Under the pieces are notes generated by a model. That model saw only the letters and a list, made by a program, of their open reading frames with translations. It did not search any database and was not told the origin of the DNA. This document shows, one piece after another, positions 36,504-47,764 of a stretch of DNA of 64,000 nt (positions within the stretch are counted from its first letter, which is position 1; the number at the start of each line of letters is the position of its first letter). The stretch lies in contig RCNN01000106.1 in NCBI GenBank assembly GCA_003667245.1, forward strand, positions 1 through 64,000, in the 5' to 3' direction. Position numbers and translations under genes: made by a program. The stretch is from Heterostelium multicystogenum (lineage: Eukaryota; Evosea; Eumycetozoa; Acytosteliales; Acytosteliaceae).

Positions 36504-37533
36504 TTAAATAGTTGCGGTTGTATTATATTTCGATGCTTCCAGCTTGTGACCTGATTGACCTGCATAACCTGTGCCACCTTGCTGAAGGCTGATGATGTCG
36601 AGTGATTCGTATTCTTTTGAACAAACATAACATTGTGATGTCTTTAGGTTTTTAGCATCGTCACGGAAGCGCTTAAGACAGTTTTCACAGTAAACGTGTC
36701 CACATCTCTTAATCATATTCAATTTCATGCTGTTGGTGAGTATCTTGTCGCAAATTGGGCAAGCATATTTATTGGCATCTCGAGAGCTTTTACCATCGTC
36801 CTCCGCTGACTTGAACTTTACACTGATCAGCTGCTTTAAACGTAAAGGATGATTGCCCTCAGGACATATTGTATTGGGATCGGGCTTTTCATAAACAGGC
36901 TCCTTCGAGTCGTGTGAAAGCTATATAGATACATATGGCAATAAATACTCTATCTTCAAGCAAAGAATAGCTCGCACATTAGATACATACCATCCAGTAA
37001 CAATTGAGCTTCAATTCTTTTTCTTGTACCAACTCTTTTTTAGGTTGATCTTTGCTCTCTTTATCGTTGCTATTGCTCTCTTTAGAGTGATTTAGGAATG
37101 TTACATTGTTGGACTCAAACTCTTTGAGTTCCTCTTCAGTTTGTTTCAGTTTTAGACTTTCTTCTTTCTGCTTAAGTTTCTCTTGTTGCTGTCGCCATCG
37201 CTCTTCTTTTTCTTTGATTTGTTGTTTCTGACTTAATAATGATGTATATATACACTCTTTACAATAAAGATGACCTTTTGTACTACATAGTAAAGCAACC
37301 ATAACCAATATAAGTAATCCCTAGTTAGCTAGCTATAGATACAAACATATGTTTCCTAGCGAAACTTACCATGATAAAGGAGTAATCAAAGTATTTAAAC
37401 AAATTGAACAAGCATCGAATGACTTTAAAGAATCTTTGCCTAGTCTCTCTTTTTGCGTACCATACTCTTTCAACTGTTGTCTCTCAAAGTATGTAAATTT
37501 ACCAGATGATTTATTCTTTGAATGTCTTGACAT
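36504..37533 (-). CDS. nosip: NOSIP-like E3 ubiquitin ligase (split U-box/RING)
   Basis: Homologue of nitric-oxide-synthase-interacting protein, a conserved nuclear E3 ligase linked to spliceosome complexes. Exons are 37533-37370, 37282-36991 and 36920-36504. The start MSRHSKNKSSGKFTYFERQQ matches the family N-terminus, followed by YGTQKERLGKDSLKSFDACSICL and TKGHLYCKECIYTSLL, the first half of the split zinc/U-box. A Glu/Lys coiled linker follows, then YACPICDKILTNS, RCGHVYCENCLKRF and CYVC, the second half. The frame is intact and about 290 residues fits the family. An upstream in-frame ATG at 37566 adds a Cys run from intergenic DNA and is not preferred. Confidence 0.88.
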
Positions 37534-37858
37534 TTCTCTGATATAACAACAACAACAACAAAACAAAAGAGTTCACTTTGATCAAATAAAAAGTCCTTAT
37601 GCATATGAATTCAATGAAATGAATTTTTTGAATAGCACCTTAAGAAAACCAACCTTTAGGAACATAATCTTTAGTACATAATAACAATAAGATAGGACTA
37701 GATATTGATTTGAAAGAAATATATTTTTATTCATTATCACATCTGATACAAATAATAAATCTATTATTATTATTATTACTACATCCAACTCTCTAGAGTA
37801 TGGATTGGAAAATCATATTTGAGTTTGGAACTCTATCTTCTGCAAGACTTGATTATCA

Positions 37859-38989
37859 TTATTGGATAAAGTAACTTACTTCACTGACAATTCCACACAT
37901 ATTACTACCTTTCGACATTTTATAGTAACTAAAATACTTGAAAGTTAATAAATATTCATTTATCAATCAATGAGTATTTACTTACCCTCTTTCTCCCCAA
38001 TCAGGACCCCAGGAATTCTTTATAATCCAATATTCTTTACCATTTTCAGCACCTGACCCAACCAAAAGAACAGCATGATTAATTGAGCTTGAACAATATT
38101 GTTCATTATAAATGCCTGAGGTGTACATCATTAAACTTTTCATATCTCCATCTACTGTTACTGCTATAGGTCCATACTTTGCCAATGAATCTGCTAACAA
38201 GTCTTCATCTAAACTCTGTATTCTGAACAGGTTAATTTTAGAGAAATCCATTCTCTTAACCTTATTATTACATGTTCCAGGCTCTAGTGTCACTCCCGAT
38301 TTATAAGGGTAAGCAGAATCTAGAGCTTGTCCATATTTTATTGCGGCCTGGAAGGTAGTACCTATATCACCACCAGCGCAGCCACGATTTAGATTTGGTT
38401 GAAATTGTTTATAGGTGCAATCCACTAGATCTTGCTCAGAAAAATTCAATTCAGTACTATTCTTTATCATAAAATAGCTCTCAATGGCTCCTGACACAGT
38501 AAATGAATAGCAGGCGCCACATTTGCCTTGGTCTTTAACTGAACTGACATAGGAATCTCTCCAGTCGACATAATTGGTAGTTTCTTTGGTAGTTTTGGAT
38601 ACTTTGTTTGGATCTTTGCAGGAACACACATTATTCTTTTTAGAAATTGGAATTCCAACTACTTTATTTGGTTTCAATGCACCAAGCAATGTCAATCTCT
38701 CTTCATCAGTATAGTCAGCATATTTATTGAGACCAACTTTGAAAGTATTCAGAGGATTGAGATTAGTTTGCTTAATGAAGTCCAAAGTTGAATTGAAAAT
38801 TTTCCAACGACGATAAAATTCCAACTTATTTGGGTATACCTTTTTATAGGTAAGCATCCATGACATGAAGTCATCCAAGACCTCGACTCCTGGAAGCGAG
38901 TGAGTAGGAAGTTCTAAAGAACTATGACATTGAGTAACAACTATAATTAATAAAAATAAAAGAAATATAGATTTATTCATTTTCTGCAA
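37859..38989 (-). CDS. Papain-family cysteine protease (cathepsin L-like)
   Basis: Lysosomal or secreted endopeptidase. Two exons: 38989-37986 and 37928-37859; the second ATG at 38980 (MNKSIFLLFLLIIVVTQC) is the more usual start of the signal peptide. The I29 propeptide follows (FMSWMLTYKKVYPNKLEFYRR, with an ERFNIN-like helix). The mature part has QGKCGACYSF with catalytic Cys, a GCAGG turn, NHAVLLVG with His, and KNSWGPDWGERG with Asn. The last exon reads GYYKMSKGSNMCGIVSEVSYFIQ, whose end matches the usual CGIxxxxSYP tail. It is unusual in having Ala and Tyr where most family members have Ser and Trp next to the catalytic Cys. The frame is intact. Confidence 0.9.
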
Positions 38990-39444
38990 AGCAAAGTAAA
39001 AAGATATACAATGATTTGAACAAACAAATACAATAACTTGTATAACAATATAAAGTAACTTGTACTATTAATATTTGAATAGAATGCAATGTATTGATTG
39101 ATATTCAGAATCTATATGAAATAGATGTTTTTTCCAATACCCGATACTATTTAAATTTTGGAATCATCTGATTCATACCACCACCTAGATTCATCATTCT
39201 ATAACCCTTAAAAACAAATACACCATGATAGGATATGGCTGAGTGATGGTTCAACGTTTAACACTATGAAATTTAAAATCTGTTTGGAAATGTGCCAAAC
39301 CTCACTGATGAAATGATCATATTGATCACTAGCTGTGGGTAGAAAAATGCAAATTTGAATTCTGACATGTATCACGTGATACTAATAAAATATAAATGTC
39401 GTGCATATTGTATGTGAAACATGAGAAATAAATGATTAAAGTAT
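38990..39444. other. Intergenic region
   Basis: About 450 bp between the protease start and the CYP51 stop. It is AT-rich with nothing recognisable, and should hold the protease promoter. Confidence 0.5.
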
Positions 39445-41029
39445 TTATTTCTTTTGCTTTCTTGAGTAGGAAATCATACATGGTGCCTTTGGACCGGCAA
39501 CTAAATTGGTGTAATCGGGTGGTGGGATGGATCCAAGCTTCAAGTCGTACTTTTGGAGAAGAAACTGACCAGATGGTCTTGATTTGAAGGATACCAAAGT
39601 TCTCACCTGGGCAACCGTGCTTACCTCCACCGAAAGCAATGTAAGAGAATGGGGTCTTGGACTCGTCGACCTCTGGATCGAAACGCTTTGGATTGAACTC
39701 GTTGCCATTCTTGAATACAGAGTCGAGACGCATACCAACGGCTGGGGAAACGGCGAGCAAGTGTCCGGCTGGGACGGTGTAGTCCTTGTAGGTGACTGGC
39801 TCCATTACCTTACGCATAAGGAAGATTAAGGGAGGGTGCAAACGGAGAACCTCACGGATGATGGTTTCCAAACGAGTCATCTTCTTGAGACCATCAAAGT
39901 TGATCTCACCATTGTTTTCTTCGACGTGGTAGTCTTGAATTTCCTTGAGAACTTGATCCAAATACTCTGGGTTGTTGTACATGTAGAAACCGGCCCAAGT
40001 TGAGGTGATGGATGAGGTGTGTTGACCGGCAAATAAGAGACCAATCATCAAACCAACAATCTTCTCGTCATCCAAGACGGAACCGTCCTTGTACTTGCTG
40101 GTCATCAAGACTTGCAAAACATCATCACGGACCTCAGTGGATCTACGACGAGCCTTGATAATAGAGTCAAAGATGGCAGCAACCTTGGCACGAGCAGCGT
40201 CACGCTTGGCGAAAGATGGCAATGGGAGATTTGGGAAGAAGAAGGAAATTGGATTCAATCCTTCTTCCAACTCGTGGTACAAATCAGCGAGATTTGATGC
40301 TTGTCCCAAAGCTTTATTGATATCACTACCCATCAAACAACGTGAAGCAGTTAAAATGGTCAACTAATAGTAAGTGAATATAGGTTAGGTTATCATATCA
40401 ATATAAACTTCTTGTGGTAGGGATTGTTTGTAGTGACACATACCTTGTTCATTTCGGCCAAGAGATCGACTTCACCGGAATCACCCCACTTCTCTTCAAA
40501 GAACTTCTCAGTCTCCTCAGAAATGATACCAACTGACTTTTTCAATTGACTGAGGACCAAACCATCCTTGACGAAACGAAGTTGCTCATACATGACTTCA
40601 GTTGGTGAGTCGTAGACTACACCTGGTCCAAAAACTGGGGTAACAAAACGGTAGGCTTCCTTTGGGCTCAACTCTTCATCGGTACCACGAAAGAACACAG
40701 ATTGTGCTTCAGGTCCAATCAAGAAAGTCATTTTGAAACCCATGAGGGAGAGTGTGAAAATATCACCGACCTTATCGTATGAATTCTTGACCAATCCCAA
40801 TGGATTGGTGGCGAACTTATGGAAACATCCAACGAATGGAATTGATCCAATTACAGGTGGTGCTCCTGGGACATTCTAATAATTATGAAAAAATATATAT
40901 AACAAATGCAAATTTTTGTTAATATTAAATAATAAGAAAGAAGGATATAGATAACTTATATATAATTACCTTTTTGAAAAGAGATAAAATTATAAGAGCA
41001 ACGGCTACACCAATTAATATTTGTAACAT
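39445..41029 (-). CDS. cyp51: Sterol 14-alpha-demethylase, CYP51
   Basis: ER-membrane P450 that removes the 14-alpha methyl group of sterol precursors in sterol synthesis. Exons are 41029-40970 (membrane anchor [18 protein letters not shown]), 40875-40444 and 40363-39445. Motifs: [15 protein letters not shown] hinge; [11 protein letters not shown], the CYP51 B'-C region; [16 protein letters not shown], the I-helix with the GQHTS motif specific to CYP51; [10 protein letters not shown]; and [14 protein letters not shown] with the haem Cys. The end is [14 protein letters not shown]. One frame break: the AAA at 39562-39564 should be AA to join IKTIWSV to [10 protein letters not shown]. Codon use is more GC-rich than in neighbours, as for a highly expressed gene. 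Confidence 0.95.
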
Positions 41030-41938
41030 TTTTAGTTGTTTGTTGTTGGCTGTGGTGTATGTTGTAATTACTTATTGATGCCTAGCTTTTCTTTTGTTTT
41101 TGAAGATGATCTGACCTTAGCGAAAAACACTCATCACTCAAGTGAATTGTTTTAATTTTATTTATTTTTATTTATTTTGGATCCAAAAAACAAAAAAACT
41201 ATGAAAAAAATTAATTAGATTTTTTTGGGACTCTGAAATGTGCTTATTGCACCCCAAACAGTAAAAAACGAAAAGCATCAAAAACACACCCAAATCAGTC
41301 GAAATTGTGTTGCTTGGTTGTCAATACATGATCCAAGTTGTTGTGTTTTGTGTGGATACTTTGACCAAAGAAAATGAACAACAATTTCTTAATTTAGAAG
41401 TAGAAATGCGAAGTGTACCAAACTGAACCAAGATCGATGTTGATTTGTGGAGTTTGGGTAAATCATACCTCTTTCTCTTGTTTCATCGGGTGTCGATGAT
41501 TGATCAAGTTCAATTTCAATTAAAATAAAAATGTTCAAACAGCTCAGAGGTTATAATAATAGATCTTACTCCATCCACAATTTCTGAACAATAATACCAA
41601 CTCATCACTATTTGTCATCAAATGTAAATTAAAGCATCTTTTAGTCATAATTTCATCATCATCAACTATCTGCCTGCAAACTATTGCCCAACTTCAACTT
41701 CTTTTCCACAAAGATAATTATTTCTAATCTACCTAAAAATATATGTTATGAATTCTTTCATTTCCATTTATTTTTACAATATGTCATAAGCCAAGTTGGA
41801 CTTTTGTAATGTTTATTTGTAAAAGCCTATGCCCACTGTGAAAGGGCAGATTGGAATGATACTATGCTAACACTTCTACAATATCGATGACACTCTAGTT
41901 AACATCAAATGACAATGAATTGGTCTTACTACTTCCTA
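41030..41938. other. Intergenic region
   Basis: About 900 bp, AT-rich, between the CYP51 start and the end of the NudI-like gene. No gene, repeat or bacterial-looking remnant is visible next to the Nudix gene. Confidence 0.55.
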
Positions 41939-42367
41939 TTATTTCAGCAATCCTTTTTCTTTAAACGTCTGACGAGTGGCGATGTTCAGATCATAGTTCA
42001 CTAGCTGCTCAGGGGTAACCCATGCTACTTCTTGAAATTCTTCATTGAATGTTACTTCACGGTTGGAGCTGATGCAGTCAAATATCAGATAGATCATGTA
42101 TATCTCTTCTTTGCTACCATCAGCATAGGTTTTGATACGTGTGTCATCACGAAATTTCCACGGAGTGATACTTGTGATATTAAGCTTGTTGCCAAGCTCC
42201 TCAGTGATTTCCCGCATCAGAGCCTGTGTCATTGTTTCTCCAGGCTCCATACCTCCTCCAGAGATGGCCCATTGTCCAGGAAAGACCCCTCTGTCGTCTG
42301 CCATTTTGCATATTAAATAGGCACCTTCATTCTGAATGATTGGGCATACGATTGTTCTTTGTCTCAT
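41939..42367 (-). CDS. nudI: NudI-like Nudix hydrolase, probably acquired from bacteria
   Basis: Single intronless frame of 142 residues. The Nudix box is complete: [22 protein letters not shown], matching Gx5Ex7REUxEExG. Known E. coli NudI hydrolyses (deoxy)pyrimidine nucleoside triphosphates to monophosphate and pyrophosphate. The match to enterobacterial NudI, as I remember it, is close over the whole length: the start [18 protein letters not shown], the block [14 protein letters not shown] and the block [13 protein letters not shown] are shared, as is the end with ATRxTxxxKGLL, and the length is the same within a residue. Such closeness is not expected by vertical descent in an amoeba. 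Both flanks are typical AT-rich dictyostelid DNA, and codon use tolerates A/T-ending codons, so the gene looks resident rather than a contaminant. Confidence 0.9.
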   Translation of the reverse strand: MRQRTIVCPIIQNEGAYLICKMADDRGVFPGQWAISGGGMEPGETMTQALMREITEELGNKLNITSITPWKFRDDTRIKTYADGSKEEIYMIYLIFDCISSNREVTFNEEFQEVAWVTPEQLVNYDLNIATRQTFKEKGLLK

Positions 42368-45040
42368 TTCAAGTCAGTCAGAGGTGTCAGATTACTTTGT
42401 TCGCGTCAAGTACCAACAACCTTCGATTTATATCTAAAGATTTATTCATGTTCAAGCTTGATTAAAAACAACACACGATCAAAAACAACACACACATCAA
42501 AATTTCTAAATTTTAATAATAATTTTGGGTAGTGGCTGACCCAATCCAATGATCCAATCATGGTTTTTTGGTTTTTCTAATTTTTTCAAATTATTATTAT
42601 GATTTTACACTAATGTAAAAGTTCGACAGACATTTTCCTGTCAATTGGTGGAAAACAACATCACAAGGAAGGAATCACTCTACAAGAAGTGGACCACAAA
42701 GAATAAAATAATAATAATAATAATAACGAGATAGAAATAATAATTTAAAAATTGTATTATATTTGTAGTTTAGTTTAGGTTAAAAATAATAATAGTAGTA
42801 ATTTGTATCAATCAAAACAGTTCACAAACTAAAAAAGAAGAATAAAAATGTTTTGGAAGGTAATTATCTCTACAATTAAAAACCTCTTGCTTGTTAGATG
42901 TAGTTCAATTTTCATCAGGGCACGGTGATTATCAACTAGTCTACAAGTTGTTGTTCTATTTTTTATTGGTCTGGGACAAGATGAACTCAAGAAAATCAAA
43001 TCAAATCGTTTCATTGAATGATAATAAAAGTTGATATCGATGTCAACTTCATGGTGTTGTTTGGTTGTTATTATCTTTGTTGCTTGATTGATTGATTGAT
43101 TAAGACCAATTTATTATTAATTGAATGGATTCAAATGGAATGAAAGCTAATACAGGAATTGGATTATGTCCAATGACACTCCACACTAAAACCAACAAAC
43201 ACAACATCCACAAAACAACAACAACCAACTTTTAAAATTAATATTTGTTTATTTTTATTTTCCTTGCACCAATAACAACATCACAACAAAACAAAAATAT
43301 CCACACATTTGGATTATCTTAATCAAAAACAAACCTACCCCCAACAACAATACGAATTTATAAAACAACAAAAAAAACAAAAATAAGCTTCATTTCAAAT
43401 TTATTAAGATTTATAGTTTATATAAATTACAACACAATTAATTAAACAGTTATTATTATTATCTCCAATTCCTACATGAGAATTGAAGTATCTTATTGAA
43501 ATGTGAGTAATTATTGGAAAGGAGCTAGCTTTAGTTGAAAGTACAGCTTAATATTCATATCAGTCCAAACCGAAACCAAACCAAATACAACTAAACTAAA
43601 TCAGCCAACCAATATTCGAATGGTTTATGTACAGTGGTTTTAGTTATTATTGATAAATCACATTGTTACTATACTATGACAGTTTAGTAACAAGCTATTG
43701 GTTGGTAAAAATAAATCTATTTTTATACTTCCACATAGGTTTGCTTTAAATCGATTCCAATCTCGTCAAATATGTGATAAATCGTTGATCATCATCAAAC
43801 CTATACAATCAATAGGAATGGACGGACTGGACTGCTATCTATTACAGCTAGTATAAACCATTACTTCACACCATCATTGATTTTGTTAATATCTACATCA
43901 CTATTAGCATCATCAACAACATTATCATCAAACAAAAATCACATAATGATTATCTCTTACCAAAATAACCAACAACAACATCATCATCATCATCCAACAC
44001 AATAATATCTTGTCATCTTTTAAACATTAAGTAAATTGGTATAACATATATGTAGATATGAATGGTATACCAAGATATCTTTTACATATAAATATATATA
44101 GTCTTTAACATTTATTTTGGAACATTAGTTTTGTTTACCATCTATCTCATGCAATAGTACACACAGCTTATGCTTGAAACTTGTTATGTTATATTTACAA
44201 AATCGGGTCATACAGATACGATATTCACACAAATTAATCAATTCGTTTTATATAATCTGATGGGTGTAGTGGTAGTGGTTGTGGTGATGGTGTTATAATA
44301 ATAACCTTGTGATAATTCGACTCATCGTTTTTTTGTTATAAATACACACGGATGTTGCCAGTGTATGCCAACATTTATGTTGCTTTTCAAATATTATTCA
44401 TTTTGCCTCTGTTTGTGGTGTTAATGGTTGATCTGTTACCACATTTTATTTTTGGGTTGTGTGCTGATGATTAACTTTTATATTGGTGAAATATCATGAT
44501 CTAAAACATACAACATACCATCACATGACATACATCAAATCAATGTCAACGTGACATAATATATCATAACAGTAATAATAATAATTAAACAATTAAAAAG
44601 GGTAGAGATCAAAACAGTAAGGGGAGAATTGTGTGTTTCCAAAAATACAAGAGTAATACATGTAGAGAGAGTGGAGCGTGGGCAGCTTAGATGGTTGGTT
44701 TTCAAAAAAAGTAGATTAAATATAAGGATTATCACTTTGTTAAATTAACATTTTGGAAAAAAGATTTGATCCTATTTATTATTATTATTATTTATACACA
44801 AATGTCTTTTATTTTATTCAAATCAAATTCAAACAATTACACAACATTTTGGTGAATAATTCATTTGTCGAAACAAAAGATATATATATAAAAGTATCGA
44901 TTAATAATAGTTATATAAATAAAACTATAATTTTCATATTATTATCTGGAAAATATAGATTGATTGTTTGCCTTTCTTTTTTTTTTTTTTTTTTTGTAAA
45001 TCGAAATATTTGCAAACAGTTATTAATTTTCTATACTTTC
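42368..45040. other. Long intergenic region (2.7 kb)
   Basis: It separates the NudI-like gene start from the RhoGAP gene. It is AT-rich with AAT repeats (42705-42726), ACAACA-rich DNA (43190-43400), a CATCAT run (about 43978-43995), and a T run of about 18 near 44977-44994. The open frame at 44753-45154 is mostly A/T-runs and is not called as a gene, but its last part (from about 45040) is the start of the RhoGAP. I see no tRNA or mobile element. Confidence 0.5.
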
Positions 45041-45045
45041 ATAAA

Positions 45046-46245
45046 GAGTAATAGTAGCAATAGTAAATCAGATAAAGCACCATCAAAAGAAAAGATGGAT
45101 CCTCATCATCAAAATCACATGGCTCAACATCACTTTCAGCACCAACAGCAATAGATTACAGATCAAAACCACTGATAGAAGAGATTGGTACAGCAAATAA
45201 TGGTGGAATCGAAGTTTCAAAGAGTATATTGGATTTCAATTTGGGTGATCGTCCATGCCCTTTGAAGTCAGTGACACAAGATCAATTCACACTCGTCAAT
45301 CTTAGCAAATCAAAAATGAAATTCAACTTTGAGCCATCGCTGCCCAAAGAGTTTCAATTGTCATTCAGCCCGTCTTCGGATCGGTCGACAAGGGCAAATC
45401 AAAGGTCATCAAAGTCAAGCTCTTTGTAAATCAAAAGATAAATGTAAATCACAAGGTTGTTTTGAGAGTTGAAGGTGGTGTCAGCCACTTCCTCACTGTA
45501 AAGATTCGTTGCGAAACTGGTGTATTTGGTGTAGACCCAGCTACACTCGAAATGGTCGAGGACGAGGACTGTCGTGTTCCAACAATTTTGGTAGCTATGA
45601 AGCGTTCACTCATTGAATATGGAGGTTTGGAGCAAGAAGGTATCTTCCGTTTGGCAGGTGAACAAACTGAAATCAAGAGAATCAAAGAATCAATGAATAA
45701 GAATGAGTTTAATTCTAGTAACGATATAAATACTGTAGCAATCACTTATAAAGGTAAATTTGATCTACTGATTAGAATAGAACCACTTACTTACTGGTTC
45801 TTAACAACACACAATTATAGATTTGGTATAGAGAGTTGCCTACTCCAATATTGAATTCAATTCCAACAGAAAAGATTTTCCATTGTAACGATGTTGATGA
45901 ATGTGTCGATGCAGTCAACAAACTACCAGAGATGCAAAAGAATTTATTGGATTGGCTAATGAATCTATTGCTTCAGGTATCATCACATTCAAATGTAAAT
46001 AAAATGACTCTGCAGAATTTAGGTATGTGTACAAACCTGGACCGCTACAATCCAAAAGATACTAACAAGTTCCATCATGATGATATTTAGCAATTGTTGT
46101 TGCACCAAATCTCTATGACGTATCAAGTTCCAATCCAATGGAAGGTTTAGTTTTATCACAAAAATGTGTACAATTCTTACACAATGTACTAACACACAAG
46201 CAAGCAAACAATGATCCTAGCAGGACAATCTCACTTGAAGTATAA
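45046..46245 (+). CDS. RhoGAP-domain protein
   Basis: GTPase-activating protein for Rho/Rac proteins, acting on the actin cytoskeleton. Parts in order: Ser-rich head (SNSKSDKAPSKEK/DGSSSSKSHGS), a beta-rich domain of about 110 residues (SILDFNLGDRPCPLKSVT ... VEGGVSHFLTVKIRC) resembling ASH/MSP-type domains, then the RhoGAP domain with RVPTILVAMKRSLIEYGGLEQEGIFRLAGE (Arg finger in FR), LIKIWYRELPTPIL and LQNLAIVVAPNLY. Introns are 45754-45821 and 46023-46090, and the stop is at 46243. This layout resembles the Dictyostelium Mgp proteins. Frame breaks occur at AAAA 45090-45093, near 45363-45366 and at 45740-45741. The first exon and true ATG are not resolved. Confidence 0.82.
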
Positions 46246-46664
46246 AAATAATACATTATACTTTGATTATTTGTTTTTATAATAATAACTATATATTTAT
46301 ATATTTCATACCCTCAAACTATCTAGTATTATTACACCTGTATTTGTTATACATCAATCTCTTCACAACACAAAACAAACAATAACCAAATTAAATAAAA
46401 TTTTAATGGGTTTAAAATGATCATCTTCAGTTAAATCTTATAAAACATATAAACAAACATATAAATACCTTTTTTTATTTTTAAAACGTGGCTAAGAGGA
46501 TCTGGCAAACTAGTTTGAAGTCCTGACTGAGTGGGCAAAAGGGTTATTCCTTTTTTAGACTCAGACTGATGATTTTTAATTTAATTAATGAATGGTGATC
46601 AAAAATATAATTATTAAAATTAAATCAACATTTAAAATATAATATACATATATAAATAATAGAG
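46246..46664. other. Intergenic region
   Basis: About 420 bp between two plus-strand genes, AT-rich. It should contain the promoter of the acyl-CoA-binding gene. Nothing else is seen. Confidence 0.5.
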
Positions 46665-47696
46665 ATGAGTGAAGATAATATTACTCATTTGTTTGATGCA
46701 GCAGTTGCTTATTTAAATAGAACAAAGATACCTGGTCTAAAGGATGAACAGCAACTCTATTTCTATGGTCATTACAAACAAGCCACTCAAGGAAAATGTA
46801 ATACTAAACAACCTTCGTTCTTTGAATTCGTTGCTAAGGCTAAATGGTTTGTTGATTGGTCATGTTGACATGTAGGTGGCCTAGCTAGATTACTGACTGA
46901 TATTGATGTCATTGTAGGAGTAGTTGGTCAAACTTGGGAGACATGAATAAAGAAGATGCTATGATTAATTATATTAAAAAGCTAGATGAACTGCAACCAA
47001 ACTGGAGGGACAGTATAAAGACAAATACTACTACAAGCACAACTACAACCACTGCAACCTCCTCACAATCAAAAAGATCAACCAAAGATGATTCAGATTC
47101 ATTGCCAACTGATGATGAAGCTGATAAAGATGATAAGCTATTTGATAGCAGCGAAGATGAGTCAACCTCCAAGAGAAGTGGTGGATCGATGGGTCCAATA
47201 ATGAGCAGATTCAATATTGCACCAGAAGAAGATTTAGTTTCAAAGTCACACGAGTAGGTGTTTATTATTGAGCCAATGGCAACGTTTTTATTGACAATCA
47301 AATTCATTTACAGCAAGGAAGATATTGTTTATTGGTCATCTTGCGATAATTTAGAGAAAGTGGAGTATCTGTTGAAGAATCAGGGAAATTCTATCATAAA
47401 TGACAGAGATGCAGAGCAGAAGAACAGCTTTGATTTGGAGTTGTGATCGTGGAAATCTAGAGATTACAGAGTTGCTCCTGAAAGTAGATAACATTGATCT
47501 CGATGCACAAGATGATCAAGGAATGACTGCACTGCACTATGCTTCAATGGGTGGATTCAAAGATATAGTGATTGCACTCTTGAAGCACAACGCTTCAACC
47601 GACATCAAAGATAATAATCAAGATATAGCTCAACAACTTGTAGATCCACTTGAACATGATATCATCAATCTTTTCAATAAAACCAAACTACAATAA
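46665..47696 (+). CDS. Acyl-CoA-binding/ankyrin protein, ACBD6-like
   Basis: Binds long-chain acyl-CoA and in animals supports protein N-myristoylation. Exons are 46665-46846, 46918-47253 and 47314-47696. The ACBP domain is residues 1-90 ([31 protein letters not shown] then [22 protein letters not shown]; the splice is TG/GAGT). A Thr/Ser and acidic linker follows, then two ankyrin repeats ([19 protein letters not shown] and [20 protein letters not shown]) as in ACBD6 and plant ACBP1/2. One frame break: an extra A within 47418-47423 (AGAAGAA), between DRDAEQK and TALIWS. The length of about 300 residues fits ACBD6. Confidence 0.88.
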
Positions 47697-47764
47697 TACT
47701 GTACTAACCTAACCTAGACTAGATAGATTGACTTGCTAGCAGTTTATAATGAAACCAAATTTAT

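Noticed and set aside
41939..42367. Bacterial contamination as the source of the NudI-like gene
   Set aside because: Both flanks switch at once to AT-rich dictyostelid-type DNA with eukaryotic genes, and no bacterial neighbour is present. It remains formally open until long reads span it.
43190..43400. ACAACA-rich tract as a CRISPR-like or satellite array
   Set aside because: The repeats are irregular simple sequence with no constant unit or spacing.
44753..45154. 133-codon plus-strand frame starting MEKRFDPIYYYYYLY
   Set aside because: Mostly translated A/T runs. Only its last part overlaps the true start region of the RhoGAP gene.
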